Numbered from the stretch's first letter, positions 1-5,892 are shown. The stretch: DNA of 9,100 nt from an uncultured Dechloromonas sp. (GCA_946477505.1 CAMKYP010000125.1:1-9100), one strand, 5' to 3'. Numbers and translations are program-made. The notes: generated by a model not told the origin, from the sequence alone.

Positions 1-234
1 GAAGAGAAAAAAACTAAGCGGGGCAAGGACACGACGCAAACGCCCCGCCAAAAGGCGTACTTAGTGCGCCTGGAAGCAGATCAGGGTAAGCGGCTGGTAG
101 TCGATCTCGACGGCGACGGTAAAGCTGATCTCGAGTTTCTGCTTTCGGAGAGCTACGGTCAAAAGCAAAAACAGGTGGTTCAACGCGCGCTGGCTGAAGC
201 GGCAGATCGGGTACGTAAAAAGAAAAAGACTTGA
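1..234 (+). CDS. C-terminal 77 aa of an unrecognised protein (partial, 5' end outside window)
   Basis: An open frame runs from base 1 to a TGA at 232-234. The visible part begins with a Lys/Thr-rich stretch, then a compact segment containing LVVDLDGDGKADLEFLL, and ends in a helical, strongly basic tail (RVRKKKKT). The DLDGDGKADLE stretch resembles an EF-hand or dockerin-like acidic loop, but one loop alone does not establish calcium binding. The basic tail could contact nucleic acid or membrane; that is inference. The stop codon TGA is part of the -35 hexamer of the following promoter, so this gene abuts the next transcription unit with no spacer. I do not recognise the family, and the start is not in the window. 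Confidence 0.7.
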   Translation, partial: EEKKTKRGKDTTQTPRQKAYLVRLEADQGKRLVVDLDGDGKADLEFLLSESYGQKQKQVVQRALAEAADRVRKKKKT

Positions 235-258
235 CCGCGTTTATATAAACGCTATACT
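231..258 (+). promoter_or_regulatory. Promoter P1 with operator filling its spacer
   Basis: The -35 is TTGACC (231-236) and the -10 is TATACT (253-258), separated by 16 bp; both are close to the sigma-70 consensus. The whole spacer is the palindrome described separately, so a bound repressor would block polymerase directly. The promoter points into the small-gene operon starting at 293, leaving a short leader. The same architecture recurs at 4719-4746. Confidence 0.85.
237..252. promoter_or_regulatory. Operator O1, perfect 16-bp palindrome (KorA-like)
   Basis: GCGTTTATATAAACGC equals its own reverse complement and fits exactly between the -35 and -10 boxes of P1. Its inner 12 bases, GTTTATATAAAC, share both five-base arms with the IncP KorA operator GTTTAGCTAAAC and differ only in the central two bases. 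A KorA-type or other dimeric helix-turn-helix repressor is therefore the likely ligand. No candidate repressor gene is seen in the window. Confidence 0.75.
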
Positions 259-292
259 TGAGTCATACGGCCATTTTACTCAGGATCTGAAC

Positions 293-458
293 ATGCCTTC
301 CAAGATCATCCAGCGTATCAACGATGACCATGCAGCCAATCAGGCTCACATTGCTAAGCAATGTCCCCGCTACTGGCAACCGGGTTATCGACCGCATTAA
401 TCACGATCATGCTGCTGCGCAGATGCACCGCCTAACCGGAGAGAAAGGAACGCAATGA
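293..458 (+). pseudogene. Small repeat-containing gene split by a +1 frameshift
   Basis: An ATG at 293 follows AGGA (281-284) and is the first start after P1. As written, the frame stops after 35 aa at 398-400. The next frame then carries a second copy of the same motif: KIIQRINDDHAANQAH in the first frame and RVIDRINHDHAAAQMH in the second. That second frame ends at TGA 456-458, overlapping the next gene's ATG as ATGA, the arrangement expected for an intact coupled gene. Dropping one base near the CCCC run at 364-367 gives a single protein of about 54 aa with two motif copies. Alternatives are a sequencing error, programmed frameshifting, or two overlapping genes, the second starting at TTG 351. 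Function is unknown. Confidence 0.65.
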
Positions 459-757
459 GTTTGGGATCAACTGTAGCAGTTGAAGAAGCACAAGAGGATT
501 ACCGCGAAGAATGCGCGGACTGGATCGCTCAGAAAGCAGCGGAGCTTGTTGCTGCGCGTGATATGGGGCGAACGGAGGCTATCGAAAAGGCTACTGATTT
601 GCTGCGACAAGAAAATGACGCAGAAGCAGACACGACAGGTGTTGCTGCCGTCGAAGTGGAACAGATTGAACCGAGCCGCAAGGCATCGACAGCGCAGGTA
701 GCTGCGATTAAGGCCGAACTGATGGACGAGGCACGGGAAGCTGCGGCCCGTTTTTAA
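455..757 (+). CDS. 100-aa acidic helical protein, unknown function
   Basis: The ATG at 455 has an AAGGA ribosome site at 445-449 and overlaps the stop of the preceding frame (ATGA), suggesting coupled translation. The product is rich in Ala, Glu, Asp and Arg and looks almost wholly alpha-helical. Two helical blocks (about residues 8-52 and 77-100) are joined by an acidic linker; parts could form a coiled coil. There is no signal peptide, membrane segment or cysteine cluster. It lies early in the P1 operon. I do not recognise the family. Confidence 0.8.
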   Translation: MSLGSTVAVEEAQEDYREECADWIAQKAAELVAARDMGRTEAIEKATDLLRQENDAEADTTGVAAVEVEQIEPSRKASTAQVAAIKAELMDEAREAAARF

Positions 758-782
758 TCTATCGCCGGAAAGGATTTTGAAA

Positions 783-959
783 ATGGCGAAGAATAAGCCT
801 CGTTGGGAAGAGGTGAACGCCTTCGAGTTGGCGAAGAAGAAGGTACTTGGCAAAGCGACACCAGCTGAGGTCGAAGCTGCCAACACAGCCAGCGAACTCC
901 GGCTTGCCGGTGGTCGGCCGAAAATCAGCAATGCTGGCGGACGCTTGGTCGTTCGCTAG
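783..959 (+). CDS. 58-aa basic protein, unknown function
   Basis: I start this gene at ATG 783, not at the in-frame TTG at 777, because GGAAAGGA (767-774) lies 8 bases upstream of the ATG. The protein is Lys/Arg-rich. A helical N-terminal half (PRWEEVNAFELAKKKVLG) is followed by a short helix (TPAEVEAANTASELRLAG) and a basic tail (RPKISNAGGRLVVR). The leader ATCGCCGGAAAGGAT (761-775) is nearly repeated before the gene at 5893. The basic charge would suit nucleic-acid contact, but no known fold is recognisable. Confidence 0.75.
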   Translation: MAKNKPRWEEVNAFELAKKKVLGKATPAEVEAANTASELRLAGGRPKISNAGGRLVVR

Positions 960-979
960 CCCGGAAAAGGAAGTCCAAA

Positions 980-1234
980 ATGAATGCTACGCCCTCTATG
1001 ACGCTTGAACAAACTCTGAGCGCCGAAAATGCCGCACTCAGAACATTTATTAGGCTGCTCGGGTTGAACCCGGAGAAGGTGGCCGCTGCATTTGCAGACG
1101 ATGCTGGCGATTTGATGTGCAAGCACATGGCGGTTTCGGCCTTGGCAGTTGAACGGGATTTCTCGAAATCTAGCTTTTCGGAAGCGGGTATTGATGCGTC
1201 AAATCAGTTCTTGGACTCCCTGCGTCAGCAGTAG
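980..1234 (+). CDS. 84-aa helical protein, unknown function
   Basis: The ATG at 980 follows a strong AAAGGAAG ribosome site and lies 20 bases after the previous stop. The N-terminal half (LEQTLSAENAALRTFIRLLG) looks like a short coiled coil, and the rest is mixed helix with one Cys. It has no membrane segment and no recognised motif. It belongs to the P1 gene string, with the next ATG 13 bases after its stop. Confidence 0.75.
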   Translation: MNATPSMTLEQTLSAENAALRTFIRLLGLNPEKVAAAFADDAGDLMCKHMAVSALAVERDFSKSSFSEAGIDASNQFLDSLRQQ

Positions 1235-1247
1235 CGGAAACGATGCC

Positions 1248-1559
1248 ATGCCTCTGGAACTGACCATAGACCAGCAGCTTGCGCAACAGGCCCATGCGCT
1301 GCGTCCTGTTCGAGTCGTCAAGGGCGAGGCCGTGAACTACACGGCAACCACGTTCCCCGGAAATCCTCGCGGAGGATGTGAGCGCACCCTCCGGGTCGCC
1401 CAGATCACGGGAGAGCTTGGACAGGCCGGCGAACCGCTTGGCGATCTATGGATTGATGTCTTGGACGAAAATGGCGACATCATCCAGGAATGGCCTGTTG
1501 GCCCAAAGTGCTTTAAGCATCTGCGCCGCAAATTGCGCTTCGTGCGCGAATTGGCCTGA
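1248..1559 (+). CDS. 103-aa protein, unknown function
   Basis: The open frame extends upstream through the previous gene, but I take ATG 1248 as the start. It begins just after the previous stop and has GGAAA a few bases upstream. The body looks like a beta-rich domain (VRVVKGEAVNYTATTF, then LRVAQITGEL and DLWIDVLDENGDIIQEWPVG). It ends in a strongly basic helix (CFKHLRRKLRFVRELA). The compact sheet plus basic C-terminal helix is the only structural hint. I do not recognise the family. Confidence 0.75.
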   Translation: MPLELTIDQQLAQQAHALRPVRVVKGEAVNYTATTFPGNPRGGCERTLRVAQITGELGQAGEPLGDLWIDVLDENGDIIQEWPVGPKCFKHLRRKLRFVRELA

Positions 1560-1598
1560 CACCGAACCAAAGCACTGACCAGGAAACGGAGATAGAGA

Positions 1599-1883
1599 AT
1601 GTTGACACGAATGTCGGAAGGTTGGGTATGGGTTGCGGCGACCATTGACTTAGCGTTATCCATTGGCCTAGCCCAATTGCTTGTCCATTTTGGATTTCGG
1701 TGGACCTACATGATGGATCGGCCCCTTGATGCGTCCAATTCTGTCTTGGGCCTCACCGTTATTTTCGGCGTATTCTTGCCCGTCGTTGCCTTATTTCTCG
1801 GTCCAATAATCGCATGCCGTCGTTCTGATTCATGTGAAGCGATAACGCGAAAAAGAACGCTACACGGCGTGAAAATTGACTAA
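1599..1883 (+). CDS. 94-aa inner-membrane protein with two predicted transmembrane helices
   Basis: The ATG at 1599 is preceded by GGAG (1588-1591) at good spacing; Met5 is a possible alternative start. Two hydrophobic stretches, about residues 9-31 and 49-71, look like membrane helices. They are joined by a short polar loop containing MDRPLDASNS. The tail is basic (CRRSDSCEAITRKRTLHGVKID), which by the positive-inside rule places the C-terminus, and probably the N-terminus, in the cytoplasm. No family is recognised. Small membrane proteins in plasmid operons can act in entry exclusion or in toxin-type functions, but nothing here decides between them. Confidence 0.75.
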   Translation: MLTRMSEGWVWVAATIDLALSIGLAQLLVHFGFRWTYMMDRPLDASNSVLGLTVIFGVFLPVVALFLGPIIACRRSDSCEAITRKRTLHGVKID

Positions 1884-1902
1884 TACTGACCGAGAAGGAA
1901 CC

Positions 1903-2304
1903 ATGAAAGACGCTTTTTTCGCTGGCCGAGTGTTTGTTCCGGGGGAGCAGAATGGATTTCGTTTCATTCTCTGGGGAGATGCGCCATCCGCTAGCCACAA
2001 CGAAGAAGATGGTATGTCGTTTTCCTCAACTTTCGCGGAGCCGGCTGATGGGGCTTTTCTGTGCAAGGTCAGCGCCGGCTGGATCTTTGTGACCGGAGCC
2101 GGCAAGAAGCAAAATTTCCGACATACCTTTACCGACGACACTCCACAGGCTGATGTAAACGCCCAGGCAATGACTGCGCTAGGTATCCCAATTTTGAGTC
2201 TTGAGGAAGGGAATCAACGGGTGCGTGCCGATGGTATTGCCCCTTACTCCATCACCGATGACGAAAAACGCCGGCAGGCGGCCTTGAACAAGAACAGGAA
2301 ATAA
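1903..2304 (+). CDS. 133-aa soluble protein, unknown function
   Basis: The frame is open from a TTG at 1876, but ATG 1903 has GAGAAGGAA directly upstream and gives a start clear of the preceding gene, whose stop is at 1883. The N-terminal 75 residues alternate hydrophobic and polar residues and look beta-rich (FFAGRVFVPGEQNGFRFILWG; AFLCKVSAGWIFVTGAG). The C-terminal part is helical with a basic end (KRRQAALNKNRK). The ribosome site of the next gene lies inside its last codons, so the two are probably translationally coupled. No family is recognised. Confidence 0.75.
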   Translation: MKDAFFAGRVFVPGEQNGFRFILWGDAPSASHNEEDGMSFSSTFAEPADGAFLCKVSAGWIFVTGAGKKQNFRHTFTDDTPQADVNAQAMTALGIPILSLEEGNQRVRADGIAPYSITDDEKRRQAALNKNRK

Positions 2305-2306
2305 GC

Positions 2307-3305
2307 ATGCTCAAAAAACTATTGTGCAAGGTGTTTGGTCACAAAGGGCCAGTTGGCATTCCATATCGCGAAGGGAAGTCTGTTGCGGCAATGACCAATG
2401 TCAGTTGGGACTGTCCTCGATGCGGGGAACAAACATCCGCAATTCAAATTGACACGGCCAAAGCGACCCGTAACCACATGAACACCATTTACAGTGTCGA
2501 CGCCGCTGACCAATCCGCTATCGTTTTTGCGCAAAGCAACTGGCGCACTATGGGACAGTCGATCAAAAAAGCGGTTACACAGGATGTGGCCCAACTTGAG
2601 GCGGTGTACGGTGCCGATAAGCCCCCCGCCACCAACATGACCACCGCGAAGGCCACGCCTTCAACTTCATGTTATCAACCTCCTTCCAAGGAAGAAATCG
2701 ACGCCCGCCGTATCTCGTCGCAAAAACGCGCCCAATACGTTGGCCAGATGGCGGTTCAAGCGTTCGCACCGTACAAGAGCCTGTTCCAGAAACGGGCGGT
2801 CGACCTGGCCCACGAAAACAGCAGCAGCAAGGTCAAGGTCTACAAACTCCAGCAGATGATCAGCGACGTGCGAAACATCAGCGATACTTGGGCGGCATGT
2901 AAGCCCGGCTGCTCCAACTGTTGTTACCAACGGGTGGTTATTTCGCAGACCGAGGCCAACGCCATCGGTGAGGTGATCGGCATCAAAGCGATTGAGTTGA
3001 AGCCCAGCCAGCCGATCAAGGCCGAAGATGAATTTGGCCGCACAACGCCGTGCACCTTCCTCGCCGACAGCATGTGCTCAATCTACGCGAATCGCCCTTT
3101 CGAGTGCCGGAATTACACGAACGTTGATGTCGACACGCTGCTCTGCAGCTTCGAGAACTGGGATCTCGCTAAGCAACGCGACCCGGCCAGCGTCGATATC
3201 CCGATGCTCAACGCCGGCCCGTTGGCGGCGGCCTACGAATCCATTTCCAACCGCAAGCCCGAGGTCTACAACGATATTCGTGACTTCTTCCCATCCCGCA
3301 ATTAA
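2307..3305 (+). CDS. 332-aa protein: N-terminal zinc-ribbon-like segment plus YkgJ-type CxxxCxxCC cysteine-cluster domain
   Basis: The start at ATG 2307 has AGGA 2296-2299 inside the end of the previous gene. The first 50 residues resemble the short DUF1660-type phage protein: LLCKVFGHK with C7 and H12, then WDCPRCGEQ with C36 and C39, plausible metal ligands. A polar linker follows to about residue 125, then a helical region to about 190. The C-terminal part matches the YkgJ/CxxCxxCC family (PF03692): C198, C202, C205 and C206, then TPCTFLADSMCSIYANRPFECR with C249, C257 and C267. This family is thought to chelate zinc or an iron-sulphur cluster, but its reaction is not established. Family members are usually much shorter, so this looks like an extended or fused form. 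It is the largest and best recognised gene in the P1 operon. Confidence 0.85.
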   Translation: MLKKLLCKVFGHKGPVGIPYREGKSVAAMTNVSWDCPRCGEQTSAIQIDTAKATRNHMNTIYSVDAADQSAIVFAQSNWRTMGQSIKKAVTQDVAQLEAVYGADKPPATNMTTAKATPSTSCYQPPSKEEIDARRISSQKRAQYVGQMAVQAFAPYKSLFQKRAVDLAHENSSSKVKVYKLQQMISDVRNISDTWAACKPGCSNCCYQRVVISQTEANAIGEVIGIKAIELKPSQPIKAEDEFGRTTPCTFLADSMCSIYANRPFECRNYTNVDVDTLLCSFENWDLAKQRDPASVDIPMLNAGPLAAAYESISNRKPEVYNDIRDFFPSRN

Positions 3306-3318
3306 CGAATCGACCGCA

Positions 3319-3474
3319 ATGACCAAAGATCAAGCTTCCGGGGCAAAAGGCCGGTACGGCAAGATGCCAGGCGGTAACGGGAAACTCGGTCGGAACAGTC
3401 TGGCCGGAAAGGACAGTATTACCCCGACCGGGCGGCTCCCGTGTAACGCACAACAGAAATTGAAGGGGATGTGA
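3319..3474 (+). CDS. 51-aa basic glycine-rich protein, unknown function
   Basis: The ATG at 3319 lies 13 bases after the YkgJ-type gene, and the stop TGA (3472-3474) overlaps the next ATG by one base. No strong ribosome site precedes it, so expression may depend on coupling to the upstream gene. The frame is open further upstream, but that part overlaps the YkgJ-type gene and is not used. The product is Gly-, Lys- and Asn-rich with little predicted fold (GKMPGGNGKLGRNSLAGK) and one Cys. The tight overlap downstream supports it being real. Function is unknown. Confidence 0.6.
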   Translation: MTKDQASGAKGRYGKMPGGNGKLGRNSLAGKDSITPTGRLPCNAQQKLKGM

Positions 3475-4031
3475 TGGGTGAGGCAAAACGCCGTGGATCG
3501 CTCCAGGATCGTCAGGCCCAGGCTCAACAAGCAGCGGAACAAATGGCTAGTTCATTTGGATCATTCACGCAGGCTATGGCCGGTCCCGTCGATGCAGAGA
3601 AATTTTCATTTCTCTTCGACGTGTTCAGTCGGGCGGCAGTAGGTCAAATCCCCGGCGTCGATCCGACTGAGAGGAAGATCGAAATCGAAGGGCATGGCAC
3701 GATGTCCTTTACCAACAACCCGTTAAACCGGGGCCTCAAAGCTGTAACCGATGAGTTGCAGTCTATGGGCGTGATTAACCCGAACGAGAAAGCCCCTTAC
3801 GTCGCCCGACTCATGGAGGTCCAAAGCGTGCTGACATCGGATCGCTTCGCCAAGTTCATGCGACCCGAAAAAGACGGAATGGTGGCCGTGTCCGAATCTC
3901 TGGTGAACGCACTTGCAAGCGCTCGTTTTATTTCACGACCTCCGACCGATGATTCTAAGCGCGAACTGGGGTACGACCTCGACGACCTCTACGCAAAGGC
4001 CGATACCGAATTTGCAGTCTCGGACGACTAG
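3474..4031 (+). CDS. 185-aa 'MGEAKRRG' protein, unknown function
   Basis: I start at ATG 3474 rather than GTG 3471; AAGGGG (3463-3468) is well placed. The N-terminus MGEAKRRGS is a start I recognise from many short phage and plasmid hypothetical proteins, but it is not tied to a known activity. A Gln/Ala-rich helix (residues 9-27) follows, then a globular helical body, and an acidic tail rich in Asp (GYDLDDLYAKADTEFAVSDD). There are no cysteines or membrane segments. The one-base stop/start overlap with the previous gene implies coupling. Confidence 0.8.
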   Translation: MGEAKRRGSLQDRQAQAQQAAEQMASSFGSFTQAMAGPVDAEKFSFLFDVFSRAAVGQIPGVDPTERKIEIEGHGTMSFTNNPLNRGLKAVTDELQSMGVINPNEKAPYVARLMEVQSVLTSDRFAKFMRPEKDGMVAVSESLVNALASARFISRPPTDDSKRELGYDLDDLYAKADTEFAVSDD

Positions 4032-4071
4032 AAACCGGAGGACTCGGATTAAGCCGATAACGGAAAGAGCG

Positions 4072-4722
4072 ATGGAAAGAACTATGGTGGGGGCATCTAA
4101 CTACGGCCGCGATCTAAAGACGTTTAACGTGAAGCAGCGATCATTTTGCGTGATAACGAAACATTCAGGGTTTCCAATTCTGCTGCGAACCGGCTATATC
4201 GGTCCCTGCGTCGCTTTCTATGGTTTCAACGAAAGGCAAGGGGTTGCCTTCATGGCACACATAGATGGGAACGTTAGAGGCGTGGGGAAGCTAATGGAGA
4301 GGCTCAAGGAGGCTGCCAATGGAGACCTTGAGGGGTTTTCGTTATACGCCGCGACTAATTGGTCGTTAATTTGGTTGAGTTCGGTGAGCTTGATCTCAAT
4401 CATGCTGATTGCGGCCATAGGATTCAAAACCTCACGCATTAAGTTAAACAACCGTTTTCTGCTTTGGGGACGCATCGAAGTATCGGTTGATACGGCCCAT
4501 GGTCCTGGCCAAACATGCAAGGAGCTTATATCGAGCAAAGAAAGCATTGTTCGATACGCGCCGTCGACTTACGGCACCTGGCTGAGTGATTTCCGCGATT
4601 GGTTGAAAGGGTTACGAGAATCCCAGCCAGCATCGCTGCTTGGCCCTGACCGGAAAGAATTTTGTGACAAAAGCCAACCGAAGCAAAGATACGATTCGGA
4701 AAAGTTGAAGGAAATTGCTTGA
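4072..4722 (+). CDS. 216-aa protein with a CheD-like Thr-Cys-His deamidase signature
   Basis: The frame is open from 3913, but that part overlaps the previous gene. ATG 4072, with GGAAAG just upstream, is the likely start; ATG 4084 is also possible. Residues 39-63 carry T40, C46 and H63 in RTGYIGPCV...AFMAHIDG. CheD, the chemoreceptor glutamine deamidase, has a Thr-Cys-His triad with the same spacings (6 and 17 residues) and a matching TxGxGSC motif. The following KLMERLKEAANGDLEGFSLYAAT also fits the helix and strand that come next in CheD. A hydrophobic segment (about 145-164) may be buried or membrane-spanning. The C-terminal 60 residues are charged. I infer a CheD-superfold deamidase-like or cysteine-hydrolase-like enzyme; the substrate is unknown and no chemotaxis genes are nearby. 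By eye it is more AT-rich than its neighbours. Its stop lies inside the -35 of P2. Confidence 0.5.
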   Translation: MERTMVGASNYGRDLKTFNVKQRSFCVITKHSGFPILLRTGYIGPCVAFYGFNERQGVAFMAHIDGNVRGVGKLMERLKEAANGDLEGFSLYAATNWSLIWLSSVSLISIMLIAAIGFKTSRIKLNNRFLLWGRIEVSVDTAHGPGQTCKELISSKESIVRYAPSTYGTWLSDFRDWLKGLRESQPASLLGPDRKEFCDKSQPKQRYDSEKLKEIA

Positions 4723-4746
4723 CGACGTTTATATAAACGATATACT
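4719..4746 (+). promoter_or_regulatory. Promoter P2, near copy of P1
   Basis: The -35 is TTGACG (4719-4724) and the -10 is TATACT (4741-4746), with a 16-bp spacer filled by the shared palindrome. It aligns with P1 without gaps and differs at only a few positions. It drives the gene group beginning at 4779. The TGA stop of the CheD-like gene (4720-4722) is part of the -35 box. Confidence 0.85.
4726..4739. promoter_or_regulatory. Operator O2, 14-bp palindrome (KorA-like)
   Basis: CGTTTATATAAACG is a perfect palindrome and matches the inner 14 bases of O1. The outer pair that extends O1 to 16 bases is lost here (A and A flank it), so O2 could bind the shared repressor slightly less well. Its position between the -35 and -10 implies direct repression. 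Confidence 0.75.
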
Positions 4747-4778
4747 AAGGGCATGCACTCTCTCAAGGGAATCCGACA

Positions 4779-4967
4779 ATGAGCCACGCGCAAAGCAATC
4801 AAGCATTTCTCGATGCCACTGATGCCAATACCAGGGCTGAAGTGCTTGCAAACGTTGCAAATCATTACGGCATCACCCCACAGGAAGCATTTGAAGAGGT
4901 GACGGACGAACAAGCCGAGCATTTGCTTGAGTATATGACCCAGCCCGAGCTGCCGTCAACGTGCTAA
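4779..4967 (+). CDS. 62-aa acidic helical protein, unknown function
   Basis: This is the first gene after P2. ATG 4779 has AAGGGA (4765-4770) at good spacing. The protein is acidic and helical: ANTRAEVLANVANHYG, then ITPQEAFEEVTDEQAEHLLEYM. The second part, with T-x-Q-E-A-x-x-E-V-T-D-E-x-A-E-x-L-x-x-Y-M, resembles short hypothetical proteins I associate with proteobacterial plasmids, though I cannot name a family. As the first gene of an operator-controlled unit it may be regulatory or an early-expressed factor; that is inference. Confidence 0.75.
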   Translation: MSHAQSNQAFLDATDANTRAEVLANVANHYGITPQEAFEEVTDEQAEHLLEYMTQPELPSTC

Positions 4968-5082
4968 TGCAGCGGCACTGTTTTGCGACACCTTTATTGA
5001 CCACGTGACGTTACCGCATCGCCATACTCTCACTTGTTTTCCCCCTCAATGCAGTACCCTGTAACCTAGTAAGGAAAAAGAC
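4968..5082. other. Intergenic region, no clear signal
   Basis: This 115-bp gap follows the 62-aa gene. It holds a weak GTGC/GCAC hairpin (around 4962-4978) before a short T-run. It also has a TTGACC (4997-5002) whose nearest -10-like CATACT (5023-5028) is 20 bp away, too far for a convincing promoter. The ribosome site of the next gene, AAGGA, is at 5071-5075. A weak promoter here is possible but not supported. Confidence 0.4.
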
Positions 5083-5463
5083 ATGATTAAGGTGGATGTT
5101 GATTTCAGGAACGCTACGAAGGCGGAAATTGATGCCTTCTATAGCATCCCTGGCATGGAAGCAGCGCTTTCGCAATTGCAAACTCACAACCGTCAATTCA
5201 ATACGGCCATCACGATTATTCAGCCGAATGATCAGCTTGTTGAAGTCAAGGTGCTACTGCTGGAATTCATGCGCGGCCACAAGATGGAAACCGGCCATGT
5301 GATTCCTACCAAAGCATTGCAATTTCAATTCCTTCCGACGCTCAATCCGATGCAAACCAAGCTGCTTGAAGCGGCCTTGGATGCCCTCGTGTCCGAGGGC
5401 GTTCTCGACTGGGCCGGCGGACAATACCGTCTTACTGCCGCTGGTTTCGGTGTGCTCTACTGA
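5083..5463 (+). CDS. 126-aa protein with winged-helix-like C-terminus, unknown function
   Basis: ATG 5083 follows AAGGA at 8-9 bases spacing. The N-terminal 45 residues are mixed (MIKVDVDFRNATKAEIDAF). A central block VEVKVLLLEFMRG follows. The C-terminal 35 residues, MQTKLLEAALDALVSEGVLDW then GGQYRLTAAGFGVLY, look like the recognition helix and wing of a winged-helix domain (helix, SEGVL turn, strand, LTxxG). That pattern is common in DNA-binding regulators but is short and could be coincidental. The gene lies in the P2 group; a role as regulator is inference only. Confidence 0.75.
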   Translation: MIKVDVDFRNATKAEIDAFYSIPGMEAALSQLQTHNRQFNTAITIIQPNDQLVEVKVLLLEFMRGHKMETGHVIPTKALQFQFLPTLNPMQTKLLEAALDALVSEGVLDWAGGQYRLTAAGFGVLY

Positions 5464-5508
5464 GCCGGATAGAGTCACAGTTTGCGAATTGCGAACAGGA
5501 GCTAACAC

Positions 5509-5868
5509 ATGCCGTTCATTGGGTTCATGACGATTCTTGTTATTACTGGAGTTTTGTCGAAAGGGGCAATGCTGTCAGCAAGCGATGCTGCAGTGCTAGC
5601 GGCCATTGCCACCGTCAGCCCATGGGTGGCATCTCATGCAGAAATAGTGGGTTGGATTGCAGCTGGGATTGTTTTTATTGCCGGTATGGTTGTCCCTCCA
5701 ATCCTGATTAACAAGGACATCGACGACGGCCAAGATCGGATGGAAGAAGTCGGTAATTTTGCGGGCGCGGTATCGTTGGCCTATACCCTGATCTTTCTGG
5801 CCATCCCTGGTGTTGGTTACCTGCTCGGAATGGGCTGGTTTGCGGCCAGAAAAGCGGCCGGTCTTTAA
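5509..5868 (+). CDS. 119-aa polytopic membrane protein, unknown function
   Basis: ATG 5509 has AGGAG upstream at good spacing. Hydrophobic stretches at about residues 3-20, 45-66 and 91-113 look like membrane helices, and residues 23-41 form a further apolar helix (SASDAAVLAAIATVSPWVA). A charged loop (NKDIDDGQDRMEEVGNF, about 68-84) separates the second and third helices, and the end is basic (ARKAAGL). This suggests an inner-membrane protein with three or four passes. No family is recognised. Confidence 0.75.
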   Translation: MPFIGFMTILVITGVLSKGAMLSASDAAVLAAIATVSPWVASHAEIVGWIAAGIVFIAGMVVPPILINKDIDDGQDRMEEVGNFAGAVSLAYTLIFLAIPGVGYLLGMGWFAARKAAGL

Positions 5869-5892
5869 TCGCCAGAAAGGATGGATGGGCCC

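Noticed and set aside
259..282. TGAGT/ACTCA inverted repeat in the P1 leader
   Set aside because: Five-base arms around a 14-base loop are weak and expected by chance.
742..758. Possible intrinsic terminator CGGGAAGCTGCGGCCCG followed by TTTTT
   Set aside because: The stem is only four base pairs with a nine-base loop, lies within the end of a coding region, and the next gene follows at once.
3913..4071. Upstream extension of the CheD-like gene to the start at 3913
   Set aside because: It overlaps the 185-aa gene in another frame and has the look of shadow translation (STTSTQRPIPNLQSRTTRNRRTR). ATG 4072 has a ribosome site and lies after the previous stop.
4997..5028. Possible promoter TTGACC ... 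CATACT before the 5083 gene
   Set aside because: The spacer is 20 bp and the -10 is poor. Read-through from P2 explains expression well enough.
5482..5495. Tandem TTGCGAA repeat before the 5509 gene
   Set aside because: Two 7-base copies only, with no promoter or other element tied to it.
5843..5862. Repeated GCGGCC near the end of the 119-aa gene, considered as a terminator
   Set aside because: The copies are direct, not inverted, and form no convincing hairpin.
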